From an uncultured Acetatifactor sp. (lineage in GTDB: Bacteria > Bacillota > Clostridia > Lachnospirales > Lachnospiraceae): a stretch of 64,000 bases of DNA. Both the position numbers and the translations under genes were made by a program. Position 1 is the first letter of the stretch, and each line of letters starts with the position of its first letter. The notes beneath the pieces are model-generated. The model had not been told where the DNA came from, searched no databases, and saw nothing but the letters and a program-made list of their open reading frames with translations. Location of the stretch: positions 62,001-126,000 of the forward strand of contig CAJTXE010000004.1 in NCBI GenBank assembly GCA_910580225.1, in the 5' to 3' direction. Positions 52,106 through 61,648 of this stretch are shown here, one piece after another.

Positions 52106-53218
52106 ATGACAAAACAGGAATATATGCAGAATCTGCAGGAGAAACTTGAGCGGTTCGGGCAGGAGCTGCAGGAGGAGATCCTGGAGGATTACAGGCAGCA
52201 TTTTGCAGAGGGAGAGAACGAAGGGAAGTCTCAGGAGGAGATCATTGAAGAGCTGGGCAATATTGAGGATATGATACGGGAATTGTCCGAGGAGGATCTG
52301 CCGGAAGAATTTTCCAAGAGGACACTGGATCCGGGGAGCAGGACAGATGTCCGGGAGGGGGCGGAGGCAGAGCACAGCCGGGATGCCGGAAATACGGAAA
52401 TGAACCGCAGCTTTTCCTATTCGGGATTTTATAAGGCCATCATTCTGGAAGGAAAGGCGGCAAATGTTACAATCGCCCGGTCCGGAGACGACAGGATCCA
52501 TGTGGAATATGAGGCTAAGGGGGTCAGCAGTCAGCTGAATTATGAGTACTATCAATATGAGGAAGACGGGACATTCTATGCGGGCGTCAGGCGCAAAAAG
52601 GGTATACGGGAGGAAGATGACAGCGAAGAGAAGCTGGTGAAAGTGACGTTGTTTGGCAGAACGATTATTTCTTATGGAAATATCGGTAATTTTGGCGGCG
52701 ACGGACAATCCGTCAACCTGACGGTGAAAGTGCCGAAGGGCATACCCAGACTGGTGATCAAAGTGGGAAGCGGCAATCTTAACATATCCGGTGTGGAACT
52801 GGAGTCCCTGGAAGGAAACAGCGGAAGCGGTAATGTGGTATTGAATGAGGTTGTGGCAGACAGGCTGAAGGCTCATACCGGAAGCGGCAATATTACAGCT
52901 GAACACACGGAATTCATATCTGCAGGATTTGACACCGGAAGCGGCAATGTGAAGGCGGAAAAGATCAAGGGCAGAGAGTTAAAATGCGGTACCGGAAGCG
53001 GCAACATTGAAGTGGATTCCGCCGTGGCGGAGTATCGTCTGGCAACCGGAAGCGGCAGCATCAGGGCCAGGGCAGTGGGAGCCGTGGAAAGGGTGGATTT
53101 ATCTTCCGGAAGCGGCAGTATCAGATTGGAACTGGAAGGGGGGTCAGGGGCATGGAGACTGCGGTTCGGAGCGGCTCCGGAAGCATTCATGTGGCATGGG
53201 AAAATGAGGACAGCGTGA
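52106..53218 (+). CDS. DUF1700 (HAAS)-DUF4097 protein, C-terminus frameshifted
   Basis: 370 aa as read. The N-terminal helical DUF1700/HAAS module (about 1-70) is followed by a beta-repeat DUF4097 domain with recurring GSGNI/GSGSI turns about every 20 residues (from 215). Near the end, at a run of six G (53138-53143), the frame leaves the repeats and stops at 53216-53218. In the frame reached by adding one base the repeats resume (SGSGSIHVAWENED; NTGSGSIRISGRQG) and end at 53314-53316. So the natural product is probably about 32 residues longer. Likely partner of the PadR regulator; location and role unknown. Confidence 0.8.
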   Translation: MTKQEYMQNLQEKLERFGQELQEEILEDYRQHFAEGENEGKSQEEIIEELGNIEDMIRELSEEDLPEEFSKRTLDPGSRTDVREGAEAEHSRDAGNTEMNRSFSYSGFYKAIILEGKAANVTIARSGDDRIHVEYEAKGVSSQLNYEYYQYEEDGTFYAGVRRKKGIREEDDSEEKLVKVTLFGRTIISYGNIGNFGGDGQSVNLTVKVPKGIPRLVIKVGSGNLNISGVELESLEGNSGSGNVVLNEVVADRLKAHTGSGNITAEHTEFISAGFDTGSGNVKAEKIKGRELKCGTGSGNIEVDSAVAEYRLATGSGSIRARAVGAVERVDLSSGSGSIRLELEGGSGAWRLRFGAAPEAFMWHGKMRTA

Positions 53219-53361
53219 AGGTCAGGAATGGCACTTATGCTTACGGGAACAGTGAGTGTAAGGTACGGGTCAATACCGGGAGCGGCAGTATTCGTATTTC
53301 CGGCCGTCAGGGCTGACGGAGGTGGAACAGAGCCGGAGCATAGTTTACAGGAGCTGACATG

Positions 53362-53398
53362 AAAGGGAATGGAAGTATTGGACTTCTGTTCCCTTTTT
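53362..53398 (+). terminator. Rho-independent terminator after the DUF4097 gene
   Basis: AAAGGGAA (53362-53369) pairs with TTCCCTTT (53389-53396), with an inner GAAGT/ACTTC extension, then T residues. Confidence 0.85.
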
Positions 53399-53400
53399 AT

Positions 53401-53470
53401 GTGCAGGCACGTGCAGTGGAAGTATGCCGCTAAAGCGGCCCACAGGCCGCGCGTCGGGCAGGGATAAAAT
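53401..53470. repeat. Terminator-associated structured repeat, copy B
   Basis: Starts GTGCAG two bases after a terminator T-run. Contains hairpin GCCGC-TAAA-GCGGC (53426-53439) and GCGCG(T)CGGGCAGGGATAAAA. Its first 65 bases align with copy C base for base without gaps. Confidence 0.6.
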
Positions 53471-53586
53471 CAGCTGGACTGCCTGATTATGCCTGGCAGG
53501 GCTTTTTACGGCGTATCCGAAAGGGGGAATCACAAATGATTATAAATGAAATATTACCCATATTTATATTGCTTTCTGAGTAGATT

Positions 53587-54000
53587 GTGGCAAAGGGAGG
53601 CAACCTGGCTCTGAATGTGGCGCCCCAGCCGGACGGTGCGCTGCCGGCTTTGGCTGTGGCGTCTTTGAAGGAGCTGGGCAGATGGATGTCCGTTTTCGGG
53701 GAGGGGATTTACGAAACGGTTCCCTGTGCGCCTTATACGGATGCTGAAATTTGCTATACCCGGAAGAAAGACACGCTGTATGGGTTTTATCTGTATGGTG
53801 ATGAACCCCGGCTGCCCCGTTGGCTGAAAATCTCAACAGACAGAAATGTGAAGAAGGTTACTGCCATGCGTACCGGTGAGGAGATGGAATTTGTACCGGC
53901 CACAGGATGCGTTTTTGTGGATACTTCTCTGCTGGAGTCGGAAGGTGCATTTTATGCCGAGGGTTTTGCTCTGTTATATGAAGAACCGTATATTGCTTGA
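53587..54000 (+). pseudogene. C-terminal remnant of a GH29 alpha-L-fucosidase
   Basis: About 137 codons. KGGNLALNVAPQPDG and LKELGRWMSVFGEGIYETVP match the end of the GH29 catalytic barrel (family form KGGNLLLNVGPxxDG), followed by the C-terminal beta domain. The 5' two-thirds, including the nucleophile Asp, are absent. An in-frame stop (53580-53582) lies just upstream within IV-KGGN homology. No usable start or ribosome site. A degraded gene next to repeat copy B. Confidence 0.75.
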
Positions 54001-54023
54001 TATATATTCGTTTTTGCTTTGCC

Positions 54024-54052
54024 TTGACAAATGGTAACTGTGGATTTATAAT
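54024..54052 (+). promoter_or_regulatory. Consensus promoter of the T-box/trpB2 transcript
   Basis: TTGACA (54024-54029), 17-bp spacer, TATAAT (54047-54052), with transcription expected to begin near 54059. Confidence 0.88.
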
Positions 54053-54059
54053 AAAATGC

Positions 54060-54357
54060 AAATAAATATTTCAAACCGTTGAAGCGGAGATAACGGCAAT
54101 GATGCCCTTACAGAGAGTCCGGGATGCTGAAAACCGGGCAGGAAACAAGTTGTCAAATGGACCGCAGAGGGCGCAGTCAAATGTGGTTTTCACAGAGTAT
54201 TCTGCGACGTTGGGCAGACGTCATATGCCGGGGATATGTTAGTATCCTGCTAAGGGCACGGCCAGGGCCGTGAAACAAGGTGGCACCGCGGATTATTTCG
54301 TACGATTAGGTACAGTATTCGTCCTTGACAGAGCTTATTTTCTGTCAGGGATTTTTT
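54060..54357 (+). promoter_or_regulatory. T-box riboswitch, probably tRNA-Trp
   Basis: About 300-base leader with a long stem I (AGAGAG motif near 54113) and a candidate TGG specifier at 54158-54160. The T-box core AAGGTGGCACCGCG is at 54277-54290 and a terminator at 54321-54357 (CCTTGACAGA / TCTGTCAGGG then T6). The TGGC of the T-box would pair with a GCCA tRNA end, fitting the G discriminator of tRNA-Trp. Uncharged tRNA-Trp should open the terminator and turn on trpB2. The specifier is chosen by eye and needs folding. Confidence 0.88.
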
Positions 54358-54360
54358 ATT

Positions 54361-54446
54361 GCGCAGACTTGTGGAGAGGAAGTAAGCCGCCAAGGTGGTG
54401 CACGGGTGGCGCGGCGAGTAGGAGAAAGTTTTTCCTGCTCGATTTT
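54361..54446. repeat. Terminator-associated structured repeat, copy C
   Basis: Starts GCGCAG 4 bases after the T-box terminator's T-run. Contains hairpin GCCGC-CAAG-GTGGT (54386-54399, with G-U pairs), then GCGCGGCGAGTAGGAGAAA and a hairpin ending CTGCTCGATTTTA that matches copy A. The remaining 260 bp up to trpB2 hold no convincing gene. Confidence 0.6.
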
Positions 54447-54707
54447 ACAGATATCCTGACGGAAGCGGAAGGCAGAAATTATTGCGATTGAAGGAGGCAG
54501 GGTGATGCTGATGACAAAACGATGGCCATCGGAGGGATACCGATTTAAGAGACACCGCCCGGGAGATTCCGGCGAGTGGGGAAGCAAAATGGCAAAGCGG
54601 AAGAGACTGATACGGTGAAAGCAGCGGTATACCGTGATTCAGCGAAATTTTGACGGATTTCATTGGAACCGTAAGACAAACAAGAAGTAAATATGGAGGA
54701 AGCGATT

Positions 54708-56081
54708 ATGAGCAGTGAAAAAATCCCTTATAAAATCTATCTGAATGAAACAGAGATGCCCGAAGCATGGTATAACCTGCGGGCCGATATGAAGAAAAAA
54801 CCGGCGCCGCTTCTAAACCCATCTTCTCATCTTCCCATGAAAGCGGATGAGCTGGCAGGCGTTTTCTGTGAGGAGCTTGTGAAGCAGGAGCTTGACGATA
54901 CCACGCCTTATTTCCGGATTCCGGAGGAGATCCGCAATTTTTACAAAATGTATCGTCCCTCTCCCCTGGTTCGGGCGTATTGTCTGGAGGAGAAGCTGGG
55001 TACTCCTGCAAAGATCTATTACAAATTTGAGGGCAACAATACCAGCGGCAGCCACAAGCTGAATTCTGCCATCGCCCAGGCCTATTATGCGAAGAGGCAG
55101 GGGCTGAAGGGCGTGACCACAGAGACCGGGGCAGGGCAGTGGGGCACTGCACTTTCCATGGCCTGTGCCTATCTTGGCCTGGACTGTAAGGTATATATGG
55201 TAAAGTGTTCCTATGAACAGAAGCCCTTCCGCCGGGAAGTGATGCGGACCTACGGTGCATCCGTGACTCCTTCCCCTTCCATGGATACCCAGGTGGGAAG
55301 AAAGATTCTGGCAGAGCATCCCGGTACCACGGGAAGCTTGGGTTGTGCCATATCCGAAGCAGTGGAAACCGCAGTTTCAAGCCAGGGATACCGTTATGTT
55401 CTGGGCAGCGTGCTCAATCAGGTAATGCTGCACCAGTCGGTTATCGGCCTGGAAACCAAAACAGCCCTTGATAAATACGGCATCAAGCCGGATATGATTA
55501 TCGGCTGTGCCGGCGGCGGCTCAAACCTGGGCGGTCTCATTGCACCGTTTATGGGTGAAAAACTCAGAGGGGAGAACGATTACCGTATTATCGCAGTGGA
55601 GCCCGCTTCCTGCCCCAGCTTTACCAGAGGGGTATATGCATATGATTTCTGCGATACCGGGATGGTATGTCCTCTTGCAAAGATGTATACCCTGGGCAGT
55701 GATTTCATTCCTTCCGCAAACCATGCAGGAGGACTTCGGTATCACGGCATGAGCTCCACACTTTCCGAACTTTACCATCAGGGGCTTATGGAGGCTGTCA
55801 GCGTAAAACAGACGGAAGTGTTTGAGGCGGCGGAATATTTTGCAAGGGTGGAAGGCATCCTGCCTGCTCCCGAAAGTTCTCACGCCATCCGGGTGGCTGT
55901 TGATGAGGCCGTAAAATGTAGGGAAACCGGGGAAGAGAAGACGATTCTGTTTGGTCTGACCGGAACAGGATACTTTGACATGGTGGCTTATGGAAAGTTC
56001 CACGACGGCCAGATGGAAGATTATATTCCCACAGATGCGGAACTGGAAGCTGCCCGTAATAAACTACCCAAAATGAATTGA
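54708..56081 (+). CDS. trpB: Tryptophan synthase beta-like protein, TrpB2 type
   Basis: 457 aa PLP enzyme making tryptophan from indole (or indoleglycerol phosphate with a partner) and serine. The N-terminal LNETEMPEAWYN extension and length mark the TrpB2 branch. The PLP lysine is K117 (SGSHKLNSA), with GAGQWGTAL and the glycine loop GCAGGGSNLGG. GGAGG lies 8 bases before the ATG at 54708. It stands alone without trpA, as TrpB2 genes often do, and may salvage indole. The Trp T-box upstream supports the assignment. Confidence 0.93.
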   Translation: MSSEKIPYKIYLNETEMPEAWYNLRADMKKKPAPLLNPSSHLPMKADELAGVFCEELVKQELDDTTPYFRIPEEIRNFYKMYRPSPLVRAYCLEEKLGTPAKIYYKFEGNNTSGSHKLNSAIAQAYYAKRQGLKGVTTETGAGQWGTALSMACAYLGLDCKVYMVKCSYEQKPFRREVMRTYGASVTPSPSMDTQVGRKILAEHPGTTGSLGCAISEAVETAVSSQGYRYVLGSVLNQVMLHQSVIGLETKTALDKYGIKPDMIIGCAGGGSNLGGLIAPFMGEKLRGENDYRIIAVEPASCPSFTRGVYAYDFCDTGMVCPLAKMYTLGSDFIPSANHAGGLRYHGMSSTLSELYHQGLMEAVSVKQTEVFEAAEYFARVEGILPAPESSHAIRVAVDEAVKCRETGEEKTILFGLTGTGYFDMVAYGKFHDGQMEDYIPTDAELEAARNKLPKMN

Positions 56082-56084
56082 TTG

Positions 56085-56105
56085 TCCGGGAAAGGCCTTC
56101 CCGGA
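56085..56105. repeat. Hairpin after trpB2 without T-run
   Basis: TCCGGGAA (56085-56092) and TTCCCGGA (56098-56105) form a perfect 8-bp stem 4 bp after the stop. Lacks a U-run, so termination is uncertain. Confidence 0.4.
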
Positions 56106-56226
56106 TTGTGCGGGGGAGGCTTTCCCGGGAGAACCGTGGCGCCGGAGAAGGAATTTCCGGTTATAACTTCATTGAAATGAATCGGCAATGATGATATAAT
56201 GGGGCAATATATGGGAGGATTCCTGA

Positions 56227-57438
56227 ATGGGGCTTGTGGAAACAATGGAAAATAGATCGGGTAAAAATGTTATAATGAATGAATCGCAGGTAAAACCGGA
56301 ACGAATGGCAAATCTGGAGCTGCTGCGCTGTGTGGCAATGATGATGGTGGTTGCGCTGCATTATCTGGGAAAGGGAAATTTACTGGCTGATCTGGCAGGC
56401 GAAAGTCTTGGCGGGGGAGAGACTGCTGCCTGGCTGCTGGAGAGCTTCTGTATTGTGGCGGTGAATGTATATATGTTCATCAGCGGTTATTTTCTATGTA
56501 CCTCTTCGTTTAAGGTGAGTCGGTTGATTCAGCTGTGGCTGCAGGTGTGGGCATATTCTGTGGCTTTCGGCCTGCTGGGGGCTATGGCAGGAGTGATGCA
56601 GGAGACGGCATTTGACATTCACTTTCTGCTGACTCTGTTTTTTCCGGTGTCCATGGGGCATTACTGGTTTATGACAGCCTATGTGTTCCTGTATCTGCTG
56701 CTTCCTTTTGTGGGAGCGGCGGCCAGGCGGATGACAAGGCAGCAGTTCCGGATCGGGGTGGGTTTGCTGCTTCTGGTTTTCTGTGTTCAGAAGAGTATCC
56801 TGCCGGTGCGTTTTGAGATGGATGGGATGGGATATGACTGCATGTGGTATCTGTGCGTGTTTCTGGCTGCTGCTTATGTGAGGCGGTTTGACTGCATTCT
56901 TCTAAAACGAAGGGGAAGAGGGCTGTGCCTGTATGTGGTTTGCTGTCTTCTGGTTTTTGCGGGAACTATGGGACTGCGGGGGATTTATCGAAGGACAGGG
57001 AGCCTGGGCCAGATGCTGCAGCTGTTTTTGGAGTATAATCATATTCTGCCGTTTCTGGCGGCGGTGGGACTGTTTGCGTTTTTTTACAGGATAAAGATAA
57101 CAGGAAGGACGGCGGGACTGGTCTGCCGGATTGCACCTTATACACTGGGGGTGTATCTGTTGCATGAGAACCTGGGGCTGCGCTATACCTGGCAGAAGTG
57201 GATGGGAGCGGAGAAGGTGGCGATGACCCTGCAAAAAGGGGGATTCAGCGGCTTGGGGATGCTCTTTTGGGGAACAGCGGCGGCTGTACTGTGCGTGTTT
57301 GTCTGCGGGGTTCTCACAGATGTAGTGAGAAATGGGATTTTCGGCATGCTTCACCGGGGGCTGCAGCATCTGGGACCATACCGGGCATTGCTGAGGGCAG
57401 TTGAAAGGGCAGACGGTATTTTCCGGGCGGATGGGTGA
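56227..57438 (+). CDS. Acyltransferase family 3 membrane protein
   Basis: 403 aa with about ten hydrophobic segments. The family start is clear: ANLELLRCVAMMMVVALHYLGKG with the catalytic-type His, and later VNVYMFISGYFL and GHYWFMTAYVFLYLLLPF. OafA/WecH-type enzymes O-acetylate surface polysaccharides or peptidoglycan sugars from the membrane. GGGAGG precedes the ATG. No cell-wall operon surrounds it beyond the next membrane protein. Confidence 0.88.
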   Translation: MGLVETMENRSGKNVIMNESQVKPERMANLELLRCVAMMMVVALHYLGKGNLLADLAGESLGGGETAAWLLESFCIVAVNVYMFISGYFLCTSSFKVSRLIQLWLQVWAYSVAFGLLGAMAGVMQETAFDIHFLLTLFFPVSMGHYWFMTAYVFLYLLLPFVGAAARRMTRQQFRIGVGLLLLVFCVQKSILPVRFEMDGMGYDCMWYLCVFLAAAYVRRFDCILLKRRGRGLCLYVVCCLLVFAGTMGLRGIYRRTGSLGQMLQLFLEYNHILPFLAAVGLFAFFYRIKITGRTAGLVCRIAPYTLGVYLLHENLGLRYTWQKWMGAEKVAMTLQKGGFSGLGMLFWGTAAAVLCVFVCGVLTDVVRNGIFGMLHRGLQHLGPYRALLRAVERADGIFRADG

Positions 57439-57559
57439 AGCATTCCTGAACACGTTACGACGCAGGCAGGAGTAGGAAACAGAGACGGGAAATAAGAACA
57501 GCGGTTTTCTGCACAGCAGTGGCAGGAAGCGGAAAAGGGTGTGTCCGGAGGATGGGATA

Positions 57560-59533
57560 ATGACAGGGGATACTGGAAAAAGGGCAGCTGAGATGGGAAA
57601 ATGGAATATGGCAGGCAGAACCCGCGGAAATCTGATTGAAAATCTGATGATTGTGGTTATGGCCTTTTATCCGCTGCGGCATATAACACAGGGGATAGAC
57701 TTTTGGGATACCGGATATCACTATGCGAATTTTCAGTATATGGGAATGCAGCATATGGATCCCATGTGGCTGTTCTCCACTTATCTGGCCACTGCGGCAG
57801 GGAATTTTCTGACAAGGCTGCCCAATGGGGATACCCTGATGGGGATGAATCTGTATACCGGTCTGTTTGCCAGTGTGCTGGCGCTGACAGGGTATTTTTT
57901 CTGTACCAGAAAACTGAAGATGCCCGGATGGATTGCGTTTTTGGGGGAAATGACAGCGATCAGTCTCTGCTGGTGTCCCACTGCGGCACTGTACAATTAT
58001 CTGACCTATCTGCTTTTTCTGGCAGCATTTATTTTCCTTTATGAAGGTTTGACTAAGGAGAAAAAGGGCTGTCTGACAGCAGCGGGGGTTTTACTGGGGG
58101 CAAATGTTCTGGTGCGGTTTCCGAATCTGAGCCAGATGGCCATGATTGTTGCGGTTTGGGCCTATGACCTGATTGTGTGGCTGGAGGATAGAAGGAGGAA
58201 GCCTGCAGAAGTCCACAGATCTGTTCGGGACGGGGCCGGGTTCTGGCGCAGAACACTCAGTCATACCGGATGGTGTCTGCTGGGGTATGGTGGGGCGCTT
58301 TTGCTGCTGCTCCATTATATTCATATCTGTTATGGCATAGAGGAATATATAACCGGAATCGGAAGACTGTTTTCCATGACGGATAAAGCAGTTGACTACA
58401 AACCAACAGCCATGATGATGGGGATTGTGGGCCGGTATGTGGAGTCCATGTACTGGGTGGTCCGCATGGGTGTTATTCTGTTGGGGGGGATGGTGTTGTT
58501 TGCAGCGGCAGGCTGTCTGGAGAGACTGTTGGCGGGGGACACTGATTCCGGTGAAAAGAGACTGGGATCCGGCATTGTCCGGCTGATCCACATTTTGGTG
58601 AGGATTTTCTGGGCAGGAGTCTGTGCCGTAGTGGTGGTATGGTTGTACCGGAGGGATTTTTTCTCCTTTTTGTATTACAGCTATGATTCCATCTGGCATT
58701 CCGGTCCCATCTTCCTGATGCTGACCATGCTGATTGCACTGATACGTATTTTCCACAGAAACAGTTTCAGGGAGGAGAAATTGATCAGCGGCATGCTGAT
58801 CTTGACTATCATTCTGACCTCCATAGGAGGAAATAACGGGATTTTTCCCAGCCTGAACAATCTGTTTGTGGCTGCACCCTATACTTTGTGGGAGAGCTGG
58901 AGGTTTCTGCGGTATGCAGGAGATAGAAGAATCGGGAAAGGACTGGTACTTGCTGCGTTCCCTGTAAAGGGGATGCTTGTGACGGTGACGGGACTGTGTC
59001 TCTTCCAGTTTGGGGCGTTCGGCACAAAATTTGTATTTGCCGAGTCGACCGGTATACAGGAAGCTGATTCTTATATATATAACAATGCTGTCTTAAAAAA
59101 TATCCGCATGGAACCCCATAAAGCCCAATGGATGTCGGAACTGAGCGAATATGCCAATGAGAACGGGCTTCAGGGAAAAGAGGTTATTCCATATGGAAAG
59201 ATTCCCTCTGTCTCCTATTACCTGCAGATGCCTGCTGCCTTTAATCCCTGGCCGGATCTGGATTCTTACAATCCGGAGGTTATGGAGACAGACCTGGCGC
59301 GGCAGGAAACACTGATCGGTGAAAAGGGAACGGAGAAGCCGGTAATCATTCTGGAGGACAAATTTGCCCTGTATCTGGAGGAAAAAGCCGGAGAAGAATC
59401 CCTGTTTCCTCTTTCCGGGGAGGAGCGGGCAGTCATGGAGGCTGATCCGAAATGGGCTTTGCTGATGGAATTTATGGACAGAATGGGGTATGAGGAAACT
59501 TTCCGAAACGAGAAATTTGCCGTTTACCAGTAA
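57560..59533 (+). CDS. Large polytopic membrane protein, GT-C glycosyltransferase-like
   Basis: 657 aa with 11-13 predicted helices and a C-terminal soluble part of about 150 residues. The first external loop has acidic residues in DFWDTGYHYANFQY, resembling the catalytic loop of GT-C enzymes that use lipid-linked sugars. The GT-C assignment is inferred from topology only. GGAGG lies 8 bases before the ATG at 57560. It follows the acyltransferase by 121 bp, so both may modify a surface glycan. Confidence 0.6.
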   Translation: MTGDTGKRAAEMGKWNMAGRTRGNLIENLMIVVMAFYPLRHITQGIDFWDTGYHYANFQYMGMQHMDPMWLFSTYLATAAGNFLTRLPNGDTLMGMNLYTGLFASVLALTGYFFCTRKLKMPGWIAFLGEMTAISLCWCPTAALYNYLTYLLFLAAFIFLYEGLTKEKKGCLTAAGVLLGANVLVRFPNLSQMAMIVAVWAYDLIVWLEDRRRKPAEVHRSVRDGAGFWRRTLSHTGWCLLGYGGALLLLLHYIHICYGIEEYITGIGRLFSMTDKAVDYKPTAMMMGIVGRYVESMYWVVRMGVILLGGMVLFAAAGCLERLLAGDTDSGEKRLGSGIVRLIHILVRIFWAGVCAVVVVWLYRRDFFSFLYYSYDSIWHSGPIFLMLTMLIALIRIFHRNSFREEKLISGMLILTIILTSIGGNNGIFPSLNNLFVAAPYTLWESWRFLRYAGDRRIGKGLVLAAFPVKGMLVTVTGLCLFQFGAFGTKFVFAESTGIQEADSYIYNNAVLKNIRMEPHKAQWMSELSEYANENGLQGKEVIPYGKIPSVSYYLQMPAAFNPWPDLDSYNPEVMETDLARQETLIGEKGTEKPVIILEDKFALYLEEKAGEESLFPLSGEERAVMEADPKWALLMEFMDRMGYEETFRNEKFAVYQ

Positions 59534-59662
59534 AGCAGACGAAAAACAGCGTGGAAGACAAAAAGTAATACATGGTATGTTTCTTTTGCCGTCCAGGCTG
59601 TTTTTGCGTTATCACGGTTTCTCTCCATCCTGGCAGATCTAAGGAAATATTTTATCCATGGC

Positions 59663-60673
59663 TTATAGCAGCTGCACACCTGCCTTTTGGGCCATTTCCA
59701 TCACATCTGCAGGCCACAGGGAGCACTGCACCTCTCCAATGTGGGCCTTGCGCAGAAAGAACATGCAGATGCGGGACTGACCGATGCCGCCGCCAATGGT
59801 GAAAGGCACTTCCTCGTTGATAACCGCCTGGTGGAAGGGAAGTTCGGTCCGTTCCATGCAGCCTGCTGCCGAAAGCTGGGAGAGCAGGGCTTCCCTGTCC
59901 ACACGGATGCCCATACTGGACAGCTCCAGGGCGATATCCAGAACGGGATAGTAGACAATAATATCTGCATTCAGGGACCAGTCATCATAGTCCGGTGCGC
60001 GGCCGTCATGAGGTTTGCCGTCTCCAAGGGGGCCTCCGATCTGCATGACACAGACGGCGCCTTTTGCTTTTGCGATGGAATACTCCCTTTCTTTGGGGGT
60101 ATTGTCAGGAAACATTTCCTCCAGTTCACTGGTGGTGATAAAGAAAATGTCGTGGGGAAGTATCTCTTCAATGTAGTCGTAATGAATTGACATGTATTTC
60201 TCGGTTTTGCGGAGTACTTTATAGACAGTCCGAACCGTATCCTTCAAAGTGTCCAGGCTGCGGTCTTTTTTTTCAATGATTTTTTCCCAATCCCACTGGT
60301 CTACATAAATGGAATGAATATTGTCCGCTTCTTCATCCCTGCGGATGGCGCTCATGTCCGTGTAGAGTCCTTCGCCTACGGAGAAACCGTATTTTTTCAG
60401 GGCAAACCGTTTCCATTTGGCCAGGGAGTGGACGATCTCCGCTTCTCTTCCGTCCTGGTATTTGACATCGAATGAAACCGGGCGCTCCACACCGTTCAGG
60501 TTATCGTTCAGTCCGGACCTGGGATCTACCATCAGAGGCGCCGACACTCTGAGAAGATGCAGACGTTCCGCCAGGAGGGTCTGAAAGAAGTCTTTAACGG
60601 TTTTGATAGCTACCTGGGTGTCGTACAGGTTCAGTCCGGATCTGTAATCTTTGGGTAATATAAAGTTTGACAT
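59663..60673 (-). CDS. asnA: Aspartate-ammonia ligase
   Basis: 336 aa. Makes asparagine from aspartate, ammonia and ATP. Matches the AsnA family over its whole length: ILPKDYRSGLNLYDTQVAIK, VSAPLMVDPRSGLNDNLNGVERPV, EIVHSLAKWKRFAL and TIGGGIGQSRICMFFL. It has a class II aminoacyl-tRNA-synthetase-like fold. AGAAGGGAAC precedes the ATG. Single gene, opposite to its neighbours. Confidence 0.97.
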   Translation of the reverse strand: MSNFILPKDYRSGLNLYDTQVAIKTVKDFFQTLLAERLHLLRVSAPLMVDPRSGLNDNLNGVERPVSFDVKYQDGREAEIVHSLAKWKRFALKKYGFSVGEGLYTDMSAIRRDEEADNIHSIYVDQWDWEKIIEKKDRSLDTLKDTVRTVYKVLRKTEKYMSIHYDYIEEILPHDIFFITTSELEEMFPDNTPKEREYSIAKAKGAVCVMQIGGPLGDGKPHDGRAPDYDDWSLNADIIVYYPVLDIALELSSMGIRVDREALLSQLSAAGCMERTELPFHQAVINEEVPFTIGGGIGQSRICMFFLRKAHIGEVQCSLWPADVMEMAQKAGVQLL

Positions 60674-60984
60674 TAGATTATGTTCCCTTCTTGTTTTTTC
60701 ATGACAATAGAAGATTCGCGAAGCTGTGACAGCTGAATCCTTTTTTATTTAACCGCTTTTTCGGGGATTTTGCAATCCTTTTTTGCAGTTTTTCCGGGTA
60801 GATTTCTGTTTTCCGGTGTAAATTGGCAGATGGTTTTACAAAAAAGACAGAGATGTTGGAAGTTTGGGGGCTTTGTCAGGCCGATTTTTGTACAGATTTT
60901 CCGAGGCAGCAGCAAAAAGCTTGAAAGCTGTATACAACTTGGAAACAATATTATATTATATGTACAGAATAACGATGCAGGGAG
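60674..60984. other. Divergent gap between asnA and the two-component system
   Basis: No gene. It holds the terminator-like hairpin at 60713-60746 and AT-rich sequence (60944-60965) likely to contain the response-regulator promoter, though no box pair with 16-18 bp spacing was found. Confidence 0.4.
60713..60746 (+). terminator. Terminator-like hairpin upstream of asnA
   Basis: GATTC (60713-60717) pairs with GAATC (60735-60739) around AGCTGT-G-ACAGCT, followed by C and T6 on the plus strand. It would stop plus-strand transcription before the response-regulator promoter. Confidence 0.6.
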
Positions 60985-61647
60985 GTGGAGGCTTTGGCGG
61001 ATATCTTGATTGTAGAGGATGACCCGGCGATTGCCGAGCTGATTTATATGAATCTGACTGCGGAAGGGTATCGCTGCACGCTGGCTCATGACGGCCTGGA
61101 GGGGGCAGATCACATTGAGCAGGGGAGATTTGACCTGGCGCTTTTGGATATTATGCTTCCGGAGGTGGACGGCTACGAGTTGCTGGACTATATCAGGCCT
61201 CTGGGGACGCCGGTGATCTTTCTCACCGCAAAGGGGGCCGTGGAGGACAGGATCCGGGGACTGAAGGCAGGGGCGGACGACTATCTGACCAAACCGTTTC
61301 AGGTAGGGGAGCTTCTGGCCAGGGTGGAGGCTGTGCTGCGCCGTATGGGAATCGGCGCCAAACAGTTGGAACTGGGAGATGTGGTGATTTTCACGGATTC
61401 CAGGCAGGTGATGAAAGGCGGTGTTCCGGTGACGCTGACAGTGAAGGAGTTTGACCTTCTGGTGGAACTGGTCCAGAACAAAAATATTGCGCTGTACCGT
61501 GATCAGCTATACGAAAAAGTGTGGAAAGAACCCTTTATGGGAGAGACCAGAACTCTGGATGCCCATATTCAGCGGCTTCGCAGAAAACTGGGATGGGAGG
61601 ACCGGATTAAGACGGTGTTCCGGATTGGCTACAGGCTGGAGGGGTAG
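60985..61647 (+). CDS. OmpR-family response regulator
   Basis: 220 aa. Receiver domain with acidic pocket (EDD at 11-13), phosphoacceptor D55 (LALLDIMLP) and conserved Lys (YLTKPF). The C-terminal winged helix is of the OmpR/PhoB type (TLDAHIQRLRRKLG; VFRIGYRLEG). The start is either this GTG or the TTG three codons later, which has GGAGG right before it. Forms an operon with the kinase one base downstream. Confidence 0.93.
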   Translation: MEALADILIVEDDPAIAELIYMNLTAEGYRCTLAHDGLEGADHIEQGRFDLALLDIMLPEVDGYELLDYIRPLGTPVIFLTAKGAVEDRIRGLKAGADDYLTKPFQVGELLARVEAVLRRMGIGAKQLELGDVVIFTDSRQVMKGGVPVTLTVKEFDLLVELVQNKNIALYRDQLYEKVWKEPFMGETRTLDAHIQRLRRKLGWEDRIKTVFRIGYRLEG

Positions 61648-61648
61648 A

